Shown: positions 40,303-48,454 of the stretch, piece after piece | Layout: each line of letters opens with the position of its first letter | Position numbering within the stretch: position 1 is the stretch's first letter | Source of the DNA: an uncultured Christensenella sp. | GTDB lineage: Bacteria; Bacillota; Clostridia; Christensenellales; Borkfalkiaceae | Assembly (NCBI GenBank): GCA_910587015.1 | Contig: CAJUME010000015.1 | Span: 109,149-173,148, forward strand | Reading direction: 5' to 3' | DNA length: 64,000 bases | Program-made: the position numbers and the translations under genes | The notes under the pieces: generated by a model | Seen by the model: only the letters and a program-made list of their open reading frames with translations | What the model was told of the DNA's origin: nothing | Database searches by the model: none

Positions 40303-42396
40303 TTATGATAATTTTTCAAGAAGTCTTAAATCGATGCCCTTGTCGCCGATTTTGATAATTTCGACCTTGACAACATCGCCGATTTTTACAACGTCCTCTA
40401 CCTTGTCAACACGCTTGTCCGAAAGCTTGGAGATATGAATCATTCCGTCCTTGCCGGGGGCAAACTCTACAAATGCGCCGAAGTTCATAATTCTTACAAC
40501 CGTGCCCACGAACATATCGCCGATTTCGGGGTCGTGCGCAATGCTTAAAATTATCGCCTTTGCCTTTTCAGCGTTTTCTGCGGGGCCTACGCAGGAAATA
40601 TATCCGCGGCCGCTGTCGTCGCTGTTGAATTCGATTTCCGTGCCCGTTTCTTCCATAATCTTCTTGATTACGCAGCCCTGCTTACCGATAACGTCGCCGA
40701 TTTTGTCGGGGTCGATTTCAAAGCTGATAATCTTGGGAGCGTAAACGGAAAGCTTGGGCGCAACCTCGGGAACAACTTCAAGCATTTTGGAAAGAATGAA
40801 CTGTCTGCCCTCGTTCGCCTGATTGATTGCGGTGTGCATAATCTCTTCGGAAATGCCCTTGATTTTAATATCCATCTGAATTGCGGTAATACCCTTTGTG
40901 GTGCCCGCAACCTTAAAGTCCATATCGCCGAGGAAGTCTTCAAGTCCCTGAATATCGGTAAGCACCTTGAAGTCGCCCGTTTCCTGATTTTTGATAAGTC
41001 CCATAGCAACGCCTGCAACGGGCGCTTTGATGGGTACGCCGGCGTTCATAAGCGCCATTGTAGAACCGCACACGGAAGCCATCGAGGACGAACCGTTCGA
41101 CGAAAGAATGTCGTTAACCACTCTTATTGCATAGGGGAAGCTGTCCTCGTCGGGAAGCACGGGAATGAGAGCGCGCTCTGCAAGTGCGCCGTGACCGATT
41201 TCGCGTCTGCCGGGGGAACGCAATGCCTTAGCCTCGCCCGTGCAATAGCCGGGGAAGTTGTACTGATGCATATATCTTTTTGAAGTTTCTTCGTCAAGAC
41301 CTTCAAGCTTCTGCGCTTCGGTAAGCATACCCAAAGTACAGGTTGTAAGCGTTTGGGTTTGTCCTCTTGTGAACACCGCCGAGCCGTGCACGCGGGGAAG
41401 AACTCCGCTTTCGCACCATATGGGGCGGACGTCTTTCAGTCCTCTGCCGTCAGGGCGGATACCCTTGTCGAATATCTTTGCGCGAACCTTTTCCTTGGTC
41501 AGATAGTAAAGGCTGTCCTTAATTTCGCGCTTGTTGTCGGGATAAATAGTTGCAAAATGTTCTAAAATTTCAGCTTCCGCTTCGTTCTGGCGTCTTTCTC
41601 TTTCCTGTCTGTCGAACGTGTCGATAGCCCAGTCGATTTTCGCGCTTGCATACTCGCGGACGACCTTGTCAAGCTCTCCGGGGATATGGTAAAGCTCGAT
41701 TTCAAGCTTGGGTTTGCCGACTTCGGGGACGATTTTCTCTTCTATAAACTTGCAAATCTTCTTTATTTCTTCAAAGCCGAAGGTGATTGCGCCGACCATT
41801 TCGTCGTTGGTTACTTCGTTTGCGCCCGCTTCAATCATCAAAATAGCGTCCTTAGTGCCCGCCAAATTCAAATGAATATCGCTCTTTTCGCGCTGTGCAA
41901 GGTCGGGATTGATAACGTACTTGCCGTCAACCATTCCGACTACTACCGAACCCGTGGGGCCTGCCCAAGGGATATCGGAAATTGCAAGCGCAACAGACGA
42001 ACCTATCATTGCCAAAGGCTCGGGCGAAACGTCGGGCTCAACCGAAATTGCCTGCGCGGTAACTACTACGTCGTTGAAAAGCCCCTTAGGGAAAAGCGGA
42101 CGGAGAGGTCTGTCGATAAGTCTTGCAGTTAAAATAGCCTTGTCGCTTGCCCTGCCCTCGCGCTTTTTGAAGCCGCCGGGGATTCTACCGATTGAGTACA
42201 TTTTCTCGTCATAGTCAACCTGCAAAGGGAAAAAGTCCATACCGTCGCGGGGTGCGGCAGACATACATACCGAAACCAGAACCGCGGTTTCGCCGCATCT
42301 TACCACGCACGAGCCGTTGGTCTGTTCGGCATACTTGCCCGTTTCTACAACAACATCCTTGCCGCCGACTTTGAGTGTAAATTTTTTGAAATTCAT
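40303..42396 (-). CDS. pnp: Polyribonucleotide nucleotidyltransferase (PNPase)
   Basis: This is a phosphorolytic 3'-5' exoribonuclease of RNA decay. The ATG at 42396 with AAGGAG eight bases upstream gives 697 aa; a TTG two codons earlier is too close to the ribosome-binding site. Two RNase PH domains (first about 1-220 with GGFKKREGRAS; second about 300-540 with RPDGRGLKDVRP and RSPGRREIGHGALAERAL) flank a helical domain. A KH domain (IGDVIGKQGCVIKKIMEETGTEIEF) and an S1 domain (GDMFVGTVVRIMNFGAFVEF) end the protein. It follows rpsO in the conserved rpsO-pnp order, with a terminator and a leader hairpin between. Confidence 0.97.
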   Translation of the reverse strand: MNFKKFTLKVGGKDVVVETGKYAEQTNGSCVVRCGETAVLVSVCMSAAPRDGMDFFPLQVDYDEKMYSIGRIPGGFKKREGRASDKAILTARLIDRPLRPLFPKGLFNDVVVTAQAISVEPDVSPEPLAMIGSSVALAISDIPWAGPTGSVVVGMVDGKYVINPDLAQREKSDIHLNLAGTKDAILMIEAGANEVTNDEMVGAITFGFEEIKKICKFIEEKIVPEVGKPKLEIELYHIPGELDKVVREYASAKIDWAIDTFDRQERERRQNEAEAEILEHFATIYPDNKREIKDSLYYLTKEKVRAKIFDKGIRPDGRGLKDVRPIWCESGVLPRVHGSAVFTRGQTQTLTTCTLGMLTEAQKLEGLDEETSKRYMHQYNFPGYCTGEAKALRSPGRREIGHGALAERALIPVLPDEDSFPYAIRVVNDILSSNGSSSMASVCGSTMALMNAGVPIKAPVAGVAMGLIKNQETGDFKVLTDIQGLEDFLGDMDFKVAGTTKGITAIQMDIKIKGISEEIMHTAINQANEGRQFILSKMLEVVPEVAPKLSVYAPKIISFEIDPDKIGDVIGKQGCVIKKIMEETGTEIEFNSDDSGRGYISCVGPAENAEKAKAIILSIAHDPEIGDMFVGTVVRIMNFGAFVEFAPGKDGMIHISKLSDKRVDKVEDVVKIGDVVKVEIIKIGDKGIDLRLLEKLS

Positions 42397-42422
42397 ATCC
42401 AAATCTCCTTCTGTTCTTGTGC

Positions 42423-42440
42423 CTGTAACTCCCGTTACAG
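42423..42440 (-). promoter_or_regulatory. Hairpin in the pnp leader
   Basis: CTGTAAC and GTTACAG form a perfect 7-bp stem with a 4-base loop about 27 bases before the pnp start. Hairpins in pnp leaders are known autoregulation sites in E. coli (RNase III); similar use here is inferred. Confidence 0.45.
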
Positions 42441-42464
42441 ACTAAAATTTTTACTTATTTAAAG

Positions 42465-42497
42465 AAAAAAAGAGCGAGAAAAAACTTACCCGCTCAA
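42465..42497 (-). terminator. Attenuator/terminator between rpsO and pnp
   Basis: On the minus strand GAGCG (42491-42495) pairs with CGCTC (42472-42476) around 14 bases, followed by TTTTTTTC, 10 bp after the rpsO stop. The stem is short, so partial read-through into pnp is expected. Confidence 0.65.
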
Positions 42498-42504
42498 TTT
42501 TCAA

Positions 42505-42759
42505 TTACTTTCTTAATCCCAGCGCAGCGACTATTGCACGGTATCTTTCGATGTCCTTGCTCTTCAAATAGTCCAAAAGACCGCGTCTGCGGCCGACCAT
42601 TTTCAAAAGTCCGCGGCGGGAATGATTATCGTGAATGTGCTCTTTAAGGTGCTCGTTGAGGTGGTTGATTCTCTCCGTCAACAGTGCAATCTGCACTTCG
42701 GGCGAACCCGTGTCGCCTTCCTTAAGACCGTATTTTGCGATAATTTCCTGCTTTTCCAT
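42505..42759 (-). CDS. rpsO: 30S ribosomal protein S15
   Basis: The 84-aa product is slightly short of the usual 89. Conserved GDTGSPEVQIALLTERINHLNEHLKEHIHDNHSRRGLL and VGRRRGLLDYLK are the S15 core that contacts 16S rRNA helices. A strong AGGAGG precedes the ATG. A leader of about 80 nt with likely structure lies between promoter and gene, where S15 autoregulation is known in other bacteria. Confidence 0.97.
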   Translation of the reverse strand: MEKQEIIAKYGLKEGDTGSPEVQIALLTERINHLNEHLKEHIHDNHSRRGLLKMVGRRRGLLDYLKSKDIERYRAIVAALGLRK

Positions 42760-42838
42760 TTAATTTATCCTCCTATGGAAATATTTGCGGGCAACAAAGT
42801 CAGGCGTTGAGTGTTCGCGTTGCCTTGTAGCCGTAACA
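42760..42838 (-). promoter_or_regulatory. rpsO 5' leader, possible S15 autoregulatory element
   Basis: The transcribed leader contains GGCAACGCGAACACTCAACGCC, where GGC-(A)AC-G pairs are possible, and GGCAAC can also pair with GTTGCC further on, allowing alternative folds ahead of the AGGAGG site. The S15-binding function is inferred from position only. Confidence 0.4.
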
Positions 42839-42844
42839 TAAGTA

Positions 42845-42873
42845 AGTTTAGCACATTATTAGCCGAATTGCAA
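42845..42873 (-). promoter_or_regulatory. Promoter of rpsO-pnp
   Basis: Minus-strand -35 TTGCAA (42868-42873), 17-bp spacer, -10 TAAACT (42845-42850). Confidence 0.65.
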
Positions 42874-42916
42874 ATGTTTTGATTAGGTTAAATATAAAAA
42901 GTTTGTCGGCTAAAAC

Positions 42917-44332
42917 TTAATTACCAATCAAAAAACCGTAAATATTTCCGACATTGCTGGCTTTACCTTTCTGAATAACCATTGTTCCAGTATTGGTACA
43001 ATTATCCGCTTGCACGGTAAATCCGACTATACCGCCGCAATAATCTACATTTATCCCTTCGTCAAAGCTCTCAAAACCGTTAAAATTTCCGTAATTTTCA
43101 CAATTTATTACTTTCGTTGCCGAACCCGCTATACCGCCTATACAATACACATCATTCGTAAAATAGCTGTTGAAAACATTTTTTATTTTGTTATCTTTTT
43201 CTGCTGTTTTATTTAAATATATATTTCCGTAATTAACACAATTTTCTATTACTTGATTTGCCCAATAATTACTTGCAGACTGTACGTTATAATCTTCCGT
43301 ATACGAGCCGCCAGCTATAAAATAATTTATCCAATAATAGGAACCTATCGTATTAGCAATGTCCAAATCGACTGCGCTTCCTACTATTCCTCCCATACGC
43401 GTCAGCCCCGCGATATGTCCGTAATTAACGCAATCCTTTACTTTTACATTCCCGTAAATCTCTCCTGCTATTCCGCCTATAGCATATTTGTCGTCGTTGT
43501 CATTATACGCTTCGTATTCTATCGTATCATATTCTCTTATACGCTCAGGGCGCCTAACAAAATTTCCGTAATTTTTGCAGCCGCTGATTATCGTATCACC
43601 ATAAGCCGTTATAACCATTCCGCCATTATAATTAAACACCCTATCTGCATAGTTTTCACATCCTATTATTTCACAATCAACTACCGTTCCGATAAAATGT
43701 CCCTCTCGGCTAGATTTTTTAAAAGTACTATTATAACAAGCACTATCTTCCTGAAAATAATTAATACAATCTTTTATTACAGAATTCTTTGCATAGTTCA
43801 CAAGAGTATTAGCAAAACGAGAGGTTTTTTGATAATCGCCTTGAGATGCTGAAAATATTACATTTTGTATTACGGCATTTTCTATATATGTAAATATTCC
43901 AGATTCGATAGCGGAATAGCAATCTTTGATTTTATAATTATTTCCGTAAAATCTTCCATTGAACGGGTGACTTTTACTTCCGATATCATAATAGTTATAC
44001 ATACCCATCCACTGTATATCATTTGCAAGAATAAAATTCCCCGTACCGCTATAAGTCTCCGGATGATTTGTAAATCTCCAAATCGCGTCATAAATACTAC
44101 TGTCCCGAAAAACATCATAGATAATTCCGTCAACTTCTACGGTTTGCGCATTATCAGGAATCTCTACGGGATGTACTCTTGTTTTATCATGTTCGGCTTC
44201 CATTTCCTTGGCATAGTTTTTTCTTATCAATTCTTCATCATATGTTGCATTTGATTTTTCCGAACACGCTGACATAAACACACAACCGAGCATTAAAACA
44301 AAAGTTATTGCTATTGTTAAAAATTTTTTCAT
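42917..44332 (-). CDS. Predicted lipoprotein with GLUG-like repeats
   Basis: The 471-aa product has a lipoprotein signal (lipobox MSAC, Cys23). The mature chain repeats a pattern of a short glycine strand and a Cys-Asn-Tyr-Gly turn: GCENYADRV, GCKNYGNFV, DCVNYGHIA, NCVNYGNIY and NCENYGNFN, with GGIAGE, GGIVGS, GGIAGS and GGIVGF between them. This is the GLUG-type right-handed beta-helix pattern of surface proteins in gut and other anaerobes, often adhesin- or protease-like; no catalytic motif is visible. The coding sequence is markedly A/T-rich compared with hemZ next door, a sign of transfer. AGGTG precedes the ATG, two bases after hemZ. Confidence 0.8.
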   Translation of the reverse strand: MKKFLTIAITFVLMLGCVFMSACSEKSNATYDEELIRKNYAKEMEAEHDKTRVHPVEIPDNAQTVEVDGIIYDVFRDSSIYDAIWRFTNHPETYSGTGNFILANDIQWMGMYNYYDIGSKSHPFNGRFYGNNYKIKDCYSAIESGIFTYIENAVIQNVIFSASQGDYQKTSRFANTLVNYAKNSVIKDCINYFQEDSACYNSTFKKSSREGHFIGTVVDCEIIGCENYADRVFNYNGGMVITAYGDTIISGCKNYGNFVRRPERIREYDTIEYEAYNDNDDKYAIGGIAGEIYGNVKVKDCVNYGHIAGLTRMGGIVGSAVDLDIANTIGSYYWINYFIAGGSYTEDYNVQSASNYWANQVIENCVNYGNIYLNKTAEKDNKIKNVFNSYFTNDVYCIGGIAGSATKVINCENYGNFNGFESFDEGINVDYCGGIVGFTVQADNCTNTGTMVIQKGKASNVGNIYGFLIGN

Positions 44333-44333
44333 T

Positions 44334-45716
44334 TTAGTCGCACCTGTTTGAAGCTATGTCTGAAAACAGCTTGTTTCTCTCTTCGATTATTTTATCAAGC
44401 TTTTGAATATAAGTCGGTAAATCTTTGGGCGAGCCGTAACGCTCGATTCTGTCCTCGTCGCCATAAAAGCGCTTTGAAATTGCGTTTGCGCCAACAGCGA
44501 TATTATCCGAAATTTCTTCCATAACGTCGATATTGTAAACGCACGCTTTCTCTTTCTTCGCCCAGCCGACGTTTTCAAGACCGCCCGCCTGATATTTCTG
44601 CCTATACAGATAATACGGCTCGTACCCGGCCTGCGTAAGTTTTTCGCGGGAAAGCATTATCATTTCGTTAATACCTGAAACGTTGAGTCGTTTAGTGTTC
44701 TCTTTAAGCTTTGCGCCGGATTTTAAGGAAAGCGTATGCACCGTTATATTAGCAGGGTTTAATGAAATTGCTTTATCAAGCGAATATTCGAAGTCTTGGG
44801 GAGTTTCTTCGGCAAGCCCCGCGATTAAATCTATATTTATGTCAAAGCCGTACTTTGCCGCCATTTCGTAAGCTTTTACTGTCTGCGCGGCGGTGTGCTT
44901 TCTGCCTATCGCTTCAAGCGTTTTATCGTTGAAGGACTGCGGATTGACGCAAATTCTGTTAACGCCGTAATCTTTGGAAATTTTCAGTTTTTCTTCGGTG
45001 AAAACGTCGGGCCTGCCCGCCTCGACGGTGTACTCGCAATTTGTACCGCAAATATCGTTAATTGCGGCATATATGGGGGTCAATTGCTCGGGTTCAAGCA
45101 CAAAGGGAGTGCCTCCGCCGATATAAATACTGCGCAAATTCTTTAAAAACGGCTTAACGGAATGTAATTCTTTTATAAGACAGCTTATATATTCGTCTAC
45201 GTATTGACGCGTTTTATCTATCGGCGCGGTTATAAACGAGCAATACTCGCATTTTGTAGGACAAAACGGCAAGCTGACAAACAAGTCCTGCCCGCCCTTT
45301 TCATATATGCCCTGTTGCGCGGTTAAAACGCGTTCAATCAATGATATGTTGGGGTCAATTACGCAAAGCTTTTTAAAAAGCTCTTTAAAATCGCGCTCGG
45401 CGGACTTTTCCATATAAGCAATTTTAGTAGGGCGTATGCCCGTAAGCGCGCCCCACGCAAGTCCGCCCTTAAACTGCGACAGCACCTTATAAAAAGCAAG
45501 CTTGCACGACCTTTTTGCAAGGCGTTTGAAAACAATTTCGTCCTCTTCGCCGTACTCCTCCTCAAAGTCGTAAAACCCGCCGTTGTATTCTATTGCATTA
45601 TAAAACTTACCGCACGCGCAAGAAAAATAGTGCGTGAAGTCTTCCTCCTCCGCACCGAAAGCGCGTATAACGTCCATAATTTCCGAACGCAGATATTCAC
45701 TGTTTGTATTAAGCAT
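44334..45716 (-). CDS. hemZ: HemZ-type coproporphyrinogen III oxidase-like radical SAM protein
   Basis: The product is 460 aa. A poorly conserved N-terminal domain of about 150 residues carries the short CACGKFY segment. The radical SAM domain has the CxxxCxxC cluster in SLPFCPTKCEYCSFITA near residue 175, then YIGGGTPFVL and the EAGRPDVF and NPQSFNDKTLEAIGRKHT strands of the HemN/HemZ family. HemZ is the clostridial oxygen-independent branch; whether it makes haem here is uncertain, as no other haem genes are in view. The N-terminus and the MBL-hemZ order match clostridial HemZ. AAGGTAA precedes the ATG. Confidence 0.9.
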   Translation of the reverse strand: MLNTNSEYLRSEIMDVIRAFGAEEEDFTHYFSCACGKFYNAIEYNGGFYDFEEEYGEEDEIVFKRLAKRSCKLAFYKVLSQFKGGLAWGALTGIRPTKIAYMEKSAERDFKELFKKLCVIDPNISLIERVLTAQQGIYEKGGQDLFVSLPFCPTKCEYCSFITAPIDKTRQYVDEYISCLIKELHSVKPFLKNLRSIYIGGGTPFVLEPEQLTPIYAAINDICGTNCEYTVEAGRPDVFTEEKLKISKDYGVNRICVNPQSFNDKTLEAIGRKHTAAQTVKAYEMAAKYGFDINIDLIAGLAEETPQDFEYSLDKAISLNPANITVHTLSLKSGAKLKENTKRLNVSGINEMIMLSREKLTQAGYEPYYLYRQKYQAGGLENVGWAKKEKACVYNIDVMEEISDNIAVGANAISKRFYGDEDRIERYGSPKDLPTYIQKLDKIIEERNKLFSDIASNRCD

Positions 45717-45719
45717 AAA

Positions 45720-46322
45720 TTACCTTAAATAAGGATTATGAAACCGCTCGAAATCAAGCGTAGTGTCCTCGCCGTGACCGCAATATACATTGTAATCGCC
45801 TTCAAGCGCTTTAAGCATTTTTAAGCTTTGCAAAAGCTTTGCCATATTGCCCGTGGGCAAATCGCATCTGCCGATGCCGCAACAAAAAAGCGTATCGCCC
45901 GAAAAAATATTATTGCCTGCAATATAGCACATACTGCCCGCGGTGTGCCCCGCGGTATGGATAGCCTTAAAGTCTATTCCGCAAAGCGTAAGCTGCTCGT
46001 TATCCCTGACGGTTTTAAAAATTTCGAAGTGCGGAACGTACACTCCGCCGAAAATACCGAGATATTCCCCGCTGAAAATATTGTCCTTTTCCTCTTCCCC
46101 GCAATAAATTTGCGCGCCGCCCTCAAAAAGCACGTTGCAACCACCCACATGGTCAAAATGTCCGTGCGTCAGCAAAACGCTTTTGCAGACAAGCCCGTGA
46201 CTTTTTAAAACGTCTGTAATATCCGTTTGCGAGGGGTCGATTACCACGGCATTTTTATTGTCGGCGGTAAGAATATAGGTATTACTGCCGAAACCGCTCG
46301 GCTCTGCCTTGATAATTTTCAT
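45720..46322 (-). CDS. MBL-fold metallohydrolase (glyoxalase II-like)
   Basis: The 200-aa protein has the metallo-beta-lactamase zinc motif LTHGHFDHVGG (HxHxDH) at about residues 52-62, a later histidine in HTAGHTAGSMCY, an aspartate in NIFSGDTLF and a terminal YCGHGEDTTL histidine, the full two-metal ligand set. Length and motif spacing fit the YqgX/YcbL group of glyoxalase II-like enzymes; the substrate is unknown. The start overlaps the relA stop (TGATG), and the gene lies in the conserved recJ-relA-MBL-hemZ cluster. Confidence 0.88.
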   Translation of the reverse strand: MKIIKAEPSGFGSNTYILTADNKNAVVIDPSQTDITDVLKSHGLVCKSVLLTHGHFDHVGGCNVLFEGGAQIYCGEEEKDNIFSGEYLGIFGGVYVPHFEIFKTVRDNEQLTLCGIDFKAIHTAGHTAGSMCYIAGNNIFSGDTLFCCGIGRCDLPTGNMAKLLQSLKMLKALEGDYNVYCGHGEDTTLDFERFHNPYLR

Positions 46323-48454
46323 CAGTTTGTTGTTCTGAAAACGTCGATAATATGCTTGTTGCGTTTAAGTCTGTTCATAAGCAAATCTATATCCGAACGC
46401 TTGTTAAGCTTAATGCGCAAATCGATTTCGGCGTTCTTATCCTTATTTACTCTGCCGTTGACCTGAGTTAACGATAAATGCATTAAAGAAATTTCCGCAA
46501 ACACCTCTGCGGCAAGCCCTTCGCAGTTGTCGCCTATCACCTTTATGCCCGCAACGAATTCCGTTTCTACCAAGCCCGTCCACTGCGCGGACTGCAAACG
46601 GTTTTTATCGATGTCCGCAAGGTTGGGGCAATCTGTTCTGTGGACAATAACCCCTCTCCCGCGCGAAACAAAGCCGACTATATCGTCGCCGGGGACGGGG
46701 TTACAGCAGTGCGCAAAGCGAACAAGAAGTCCGCCCATGCCCTTAATGGTTACACTGCCCGCGGGCGTATGCTTAAGCTTTCCCGAATCGATAACCTCGA
46801 CAGGCTTGGGAATTTCCTTTTTATAATAGTCAATCAGCTTGAAAATTATCTGGTTGACGCCCACCGCTCCATAGCCGACCGATGCCATCATTTCATCGAC
46901 AGAGCTGAAAACAAGCTTGTTGGAAAGCTTTTTGAAGGAGCTTTCCGTAAGAATGTCATTAAGATTGTACCCGCGGCGGCGAGCCTCGGCTTCGAGCATG
47001 GCTTTGCCCGTTTTTACGTTCTCCTCCTTCATTTCCTTCTTGAAGAAGAGCCGTATTTTAGCGCGTGCAGAGCCCGATTTTACGAATTTAAGCCAGTCCC
47101 ACGAGGGGCCGCGGCCGTTGGACTGGGTAAGAATTTCTACCACGTCGCCCGTGGACAGCGAGGAATTGAGCGCAACGATTTTGCCGTTCACCTTTGCGCC
47201 GACGCATTTATTGCCTACCTCGGAATGAATTGCGTACGCAAAGTCGACGGGCGTGGCTTCCAGCGGCAGAGAAATTACCTTGCCGTGAGGGGTAAATACC
47301 AGCAGTTCGTTATCGTATAAATCGTTTTTAAGGCTGTCGACAAAGTCCTTAGACTCGTTAAGACTGCCTTGCCAGTCCATAACGTCGCGTATCCAGGACA
47401 GACGCGCATCGAAATTATTTTCGGAAGTCTTTTTTTCCTTATACTTCCAGTGCGCGGCAATGCCGTACTCCGCCATTTTGTGCATTTCTACCGTTCGTAT
47501 CTGAATTTCGAAAAACTGTCCGAAATTCGTAACGACCGTTGTGTGCAACGACTGGTACATATTGCGCTTGGGCATTGCGATATAGTCCTTAATTCTTCCC
47601 GGAACGGGCTTCCACTGCTTATGAATTTTACCTAAAATTTCATAGCATTCGTCAATACCGCTGACGATAACGCGGACAGCGGTAACATCGTAAATCTGGT
47701 CGAGCGTCTTGCCCTGATTTTTCATTTTGCGGTAAATAGAGTAGAAGTGCTTGGGGCGGCCGATGACCTCGCCCTCGATATTGCTTTCCTTTAAAATTTC
47801 CTTAATCTGCTCCACCACAAAATCTACAAAGCTTTTGCGCTCCTCCAATTCCTGATGGATATTCGTTACGAGGTATTCGTAAGCCTCGGGGTCGATATAT
47901 TTAAGGCACAAGTCTTCAAGTTCGCATTTGATTTGCGATATACCCAGTCTGCCCGCAAGCGGGGTATAAATTTCAAGCGTTTCCCTTGCAATTCTCTGCT
48001 GTCTTTCGTTCGATAAAAAGTTCAGCGAGCGCATGTTATGCAGTCTGTCGGCTAATTTTATTATGATAACGCGGACATCGTTTGCCATTGCAACGAAAAT
48101 TTTTCTGAAATTTTCCGCGTCTTCCTCCTCGTGCGTCTGAAAATGTATTTTATCGAGCTTTGTAACACCGTCGACAAGCGTCATAATTTCCTTGCCGAAC
48201 CTGCGTTGAATATCCTCGTCCGTGGCGGGCGTATCCTCCACCACGTCATGCAAAAAAGCGGCGGCAACCGTAGGCGTATCAAGACCGAGGTCGATTAAAA
48301 TTTCCGCAACGGCGCACGGGTGAGTGAAATACGGCTCGCCCGAGGCGCGCTTTTGACCGCTGTGCATTTCCTCGGCATATTTATAAGCCGAAAACAGCAG
48401 CTCGCCGTCCTCAGCCAGATAATTTTTTTTAATTTTTTCAAGCACTTCCATCAT
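46322..48454 (-). CDS. relA: Bifunctional (p)ppGpp synthetase/hydrolase RelA/SpoT
   Basis: The product is 710 aa. HD hydrolase domain: FLHDVVEDT with the metal-binding pair at about H69-D70. The synthetase domain at about 230-340 shows KIHKQWKPVPGRIKDYIAMPKRN and YQSLHTTVV. A TGS domain (ELLVFTPHGKVISLP) and a C-terminal ACT domain (EFVAGIKVIGDNCEGLAAEVFAEI) follow. It makes and degrades the stringent-response alarmone in starvation. ATGATG start overlaps recJ by 4 bp. The usual neighbours apt (upstream) and dtd (downstream) are absent. Confidence 0.96.
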   Translation of the reverse strand: MMEVLEKIKKNYLAEDGELLFSAYKYAEEMHSGQKRASGEPYFTHPCAVAEILIDLGLDTPTVAAAFLHDVVEDTPATDEDIQRRFGKEIMTLVDGVTKLDKIHFQTHEEEDAENFRKIFVAMANDVRVIIIKLADRLHNMRSLNFLSNERQQRIARETLEIYTPLAGRLGISQIKCELEDLCLKYIDPEAYEYLVTNIHQELEERKSFVDFVVEQIKEILKESNIEGEVIGRPKHFYSIYRKMKNQGKTLDQIYDVTAVRVIVSGIDECYEILGKIHKQWKPVPGRIKDYIAMPKRNMYQSLHTTVVTNFGQFFEIQIRTVEMHKMAEYGIAAHWKYKEKKTSENNFDARLSWIRDVMDWQGSLNESKDFVDSLKNDLYDNELLVFTPHGKVISLPLEATPVDFAYAIHSEVGNKCVGAKVNGKIVALNSSLSTGDVVEILTQSNGRGPSWDWLKFVKSGSARAKIRLFFKKEMKEENVKTGKAMLEAEARRRGYNLNDILTESSFKKLSNKLVFSSVDEMMASVGYGAVGVNQIIFKLIDYYKKEIPKPVEVIDSGKLKHTPAGSVTIKGMGGLLVRFAHCCNPVPGDDIVGFVSRGRGVIVHRTDCPNLADIDKNRLQSAQWTGLVETEFVAGIKVIGDNCEGLAAEVFAEISLMHLSLTQVNGRVNKDKNAEIDLRIKLNKRSDIDLLMNRLKRNKHIIDVFRTTN

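Noticed and set aside
43253..43852. A 199-codon plus-strand ORF inside the GLUG-like lipoprotein gene
   Set aside because: It lies wholly antisense in an A/T-rich gene whose minus-strand product has a signal peptide and internal repeats; the plus-strand protein resembles nothing.
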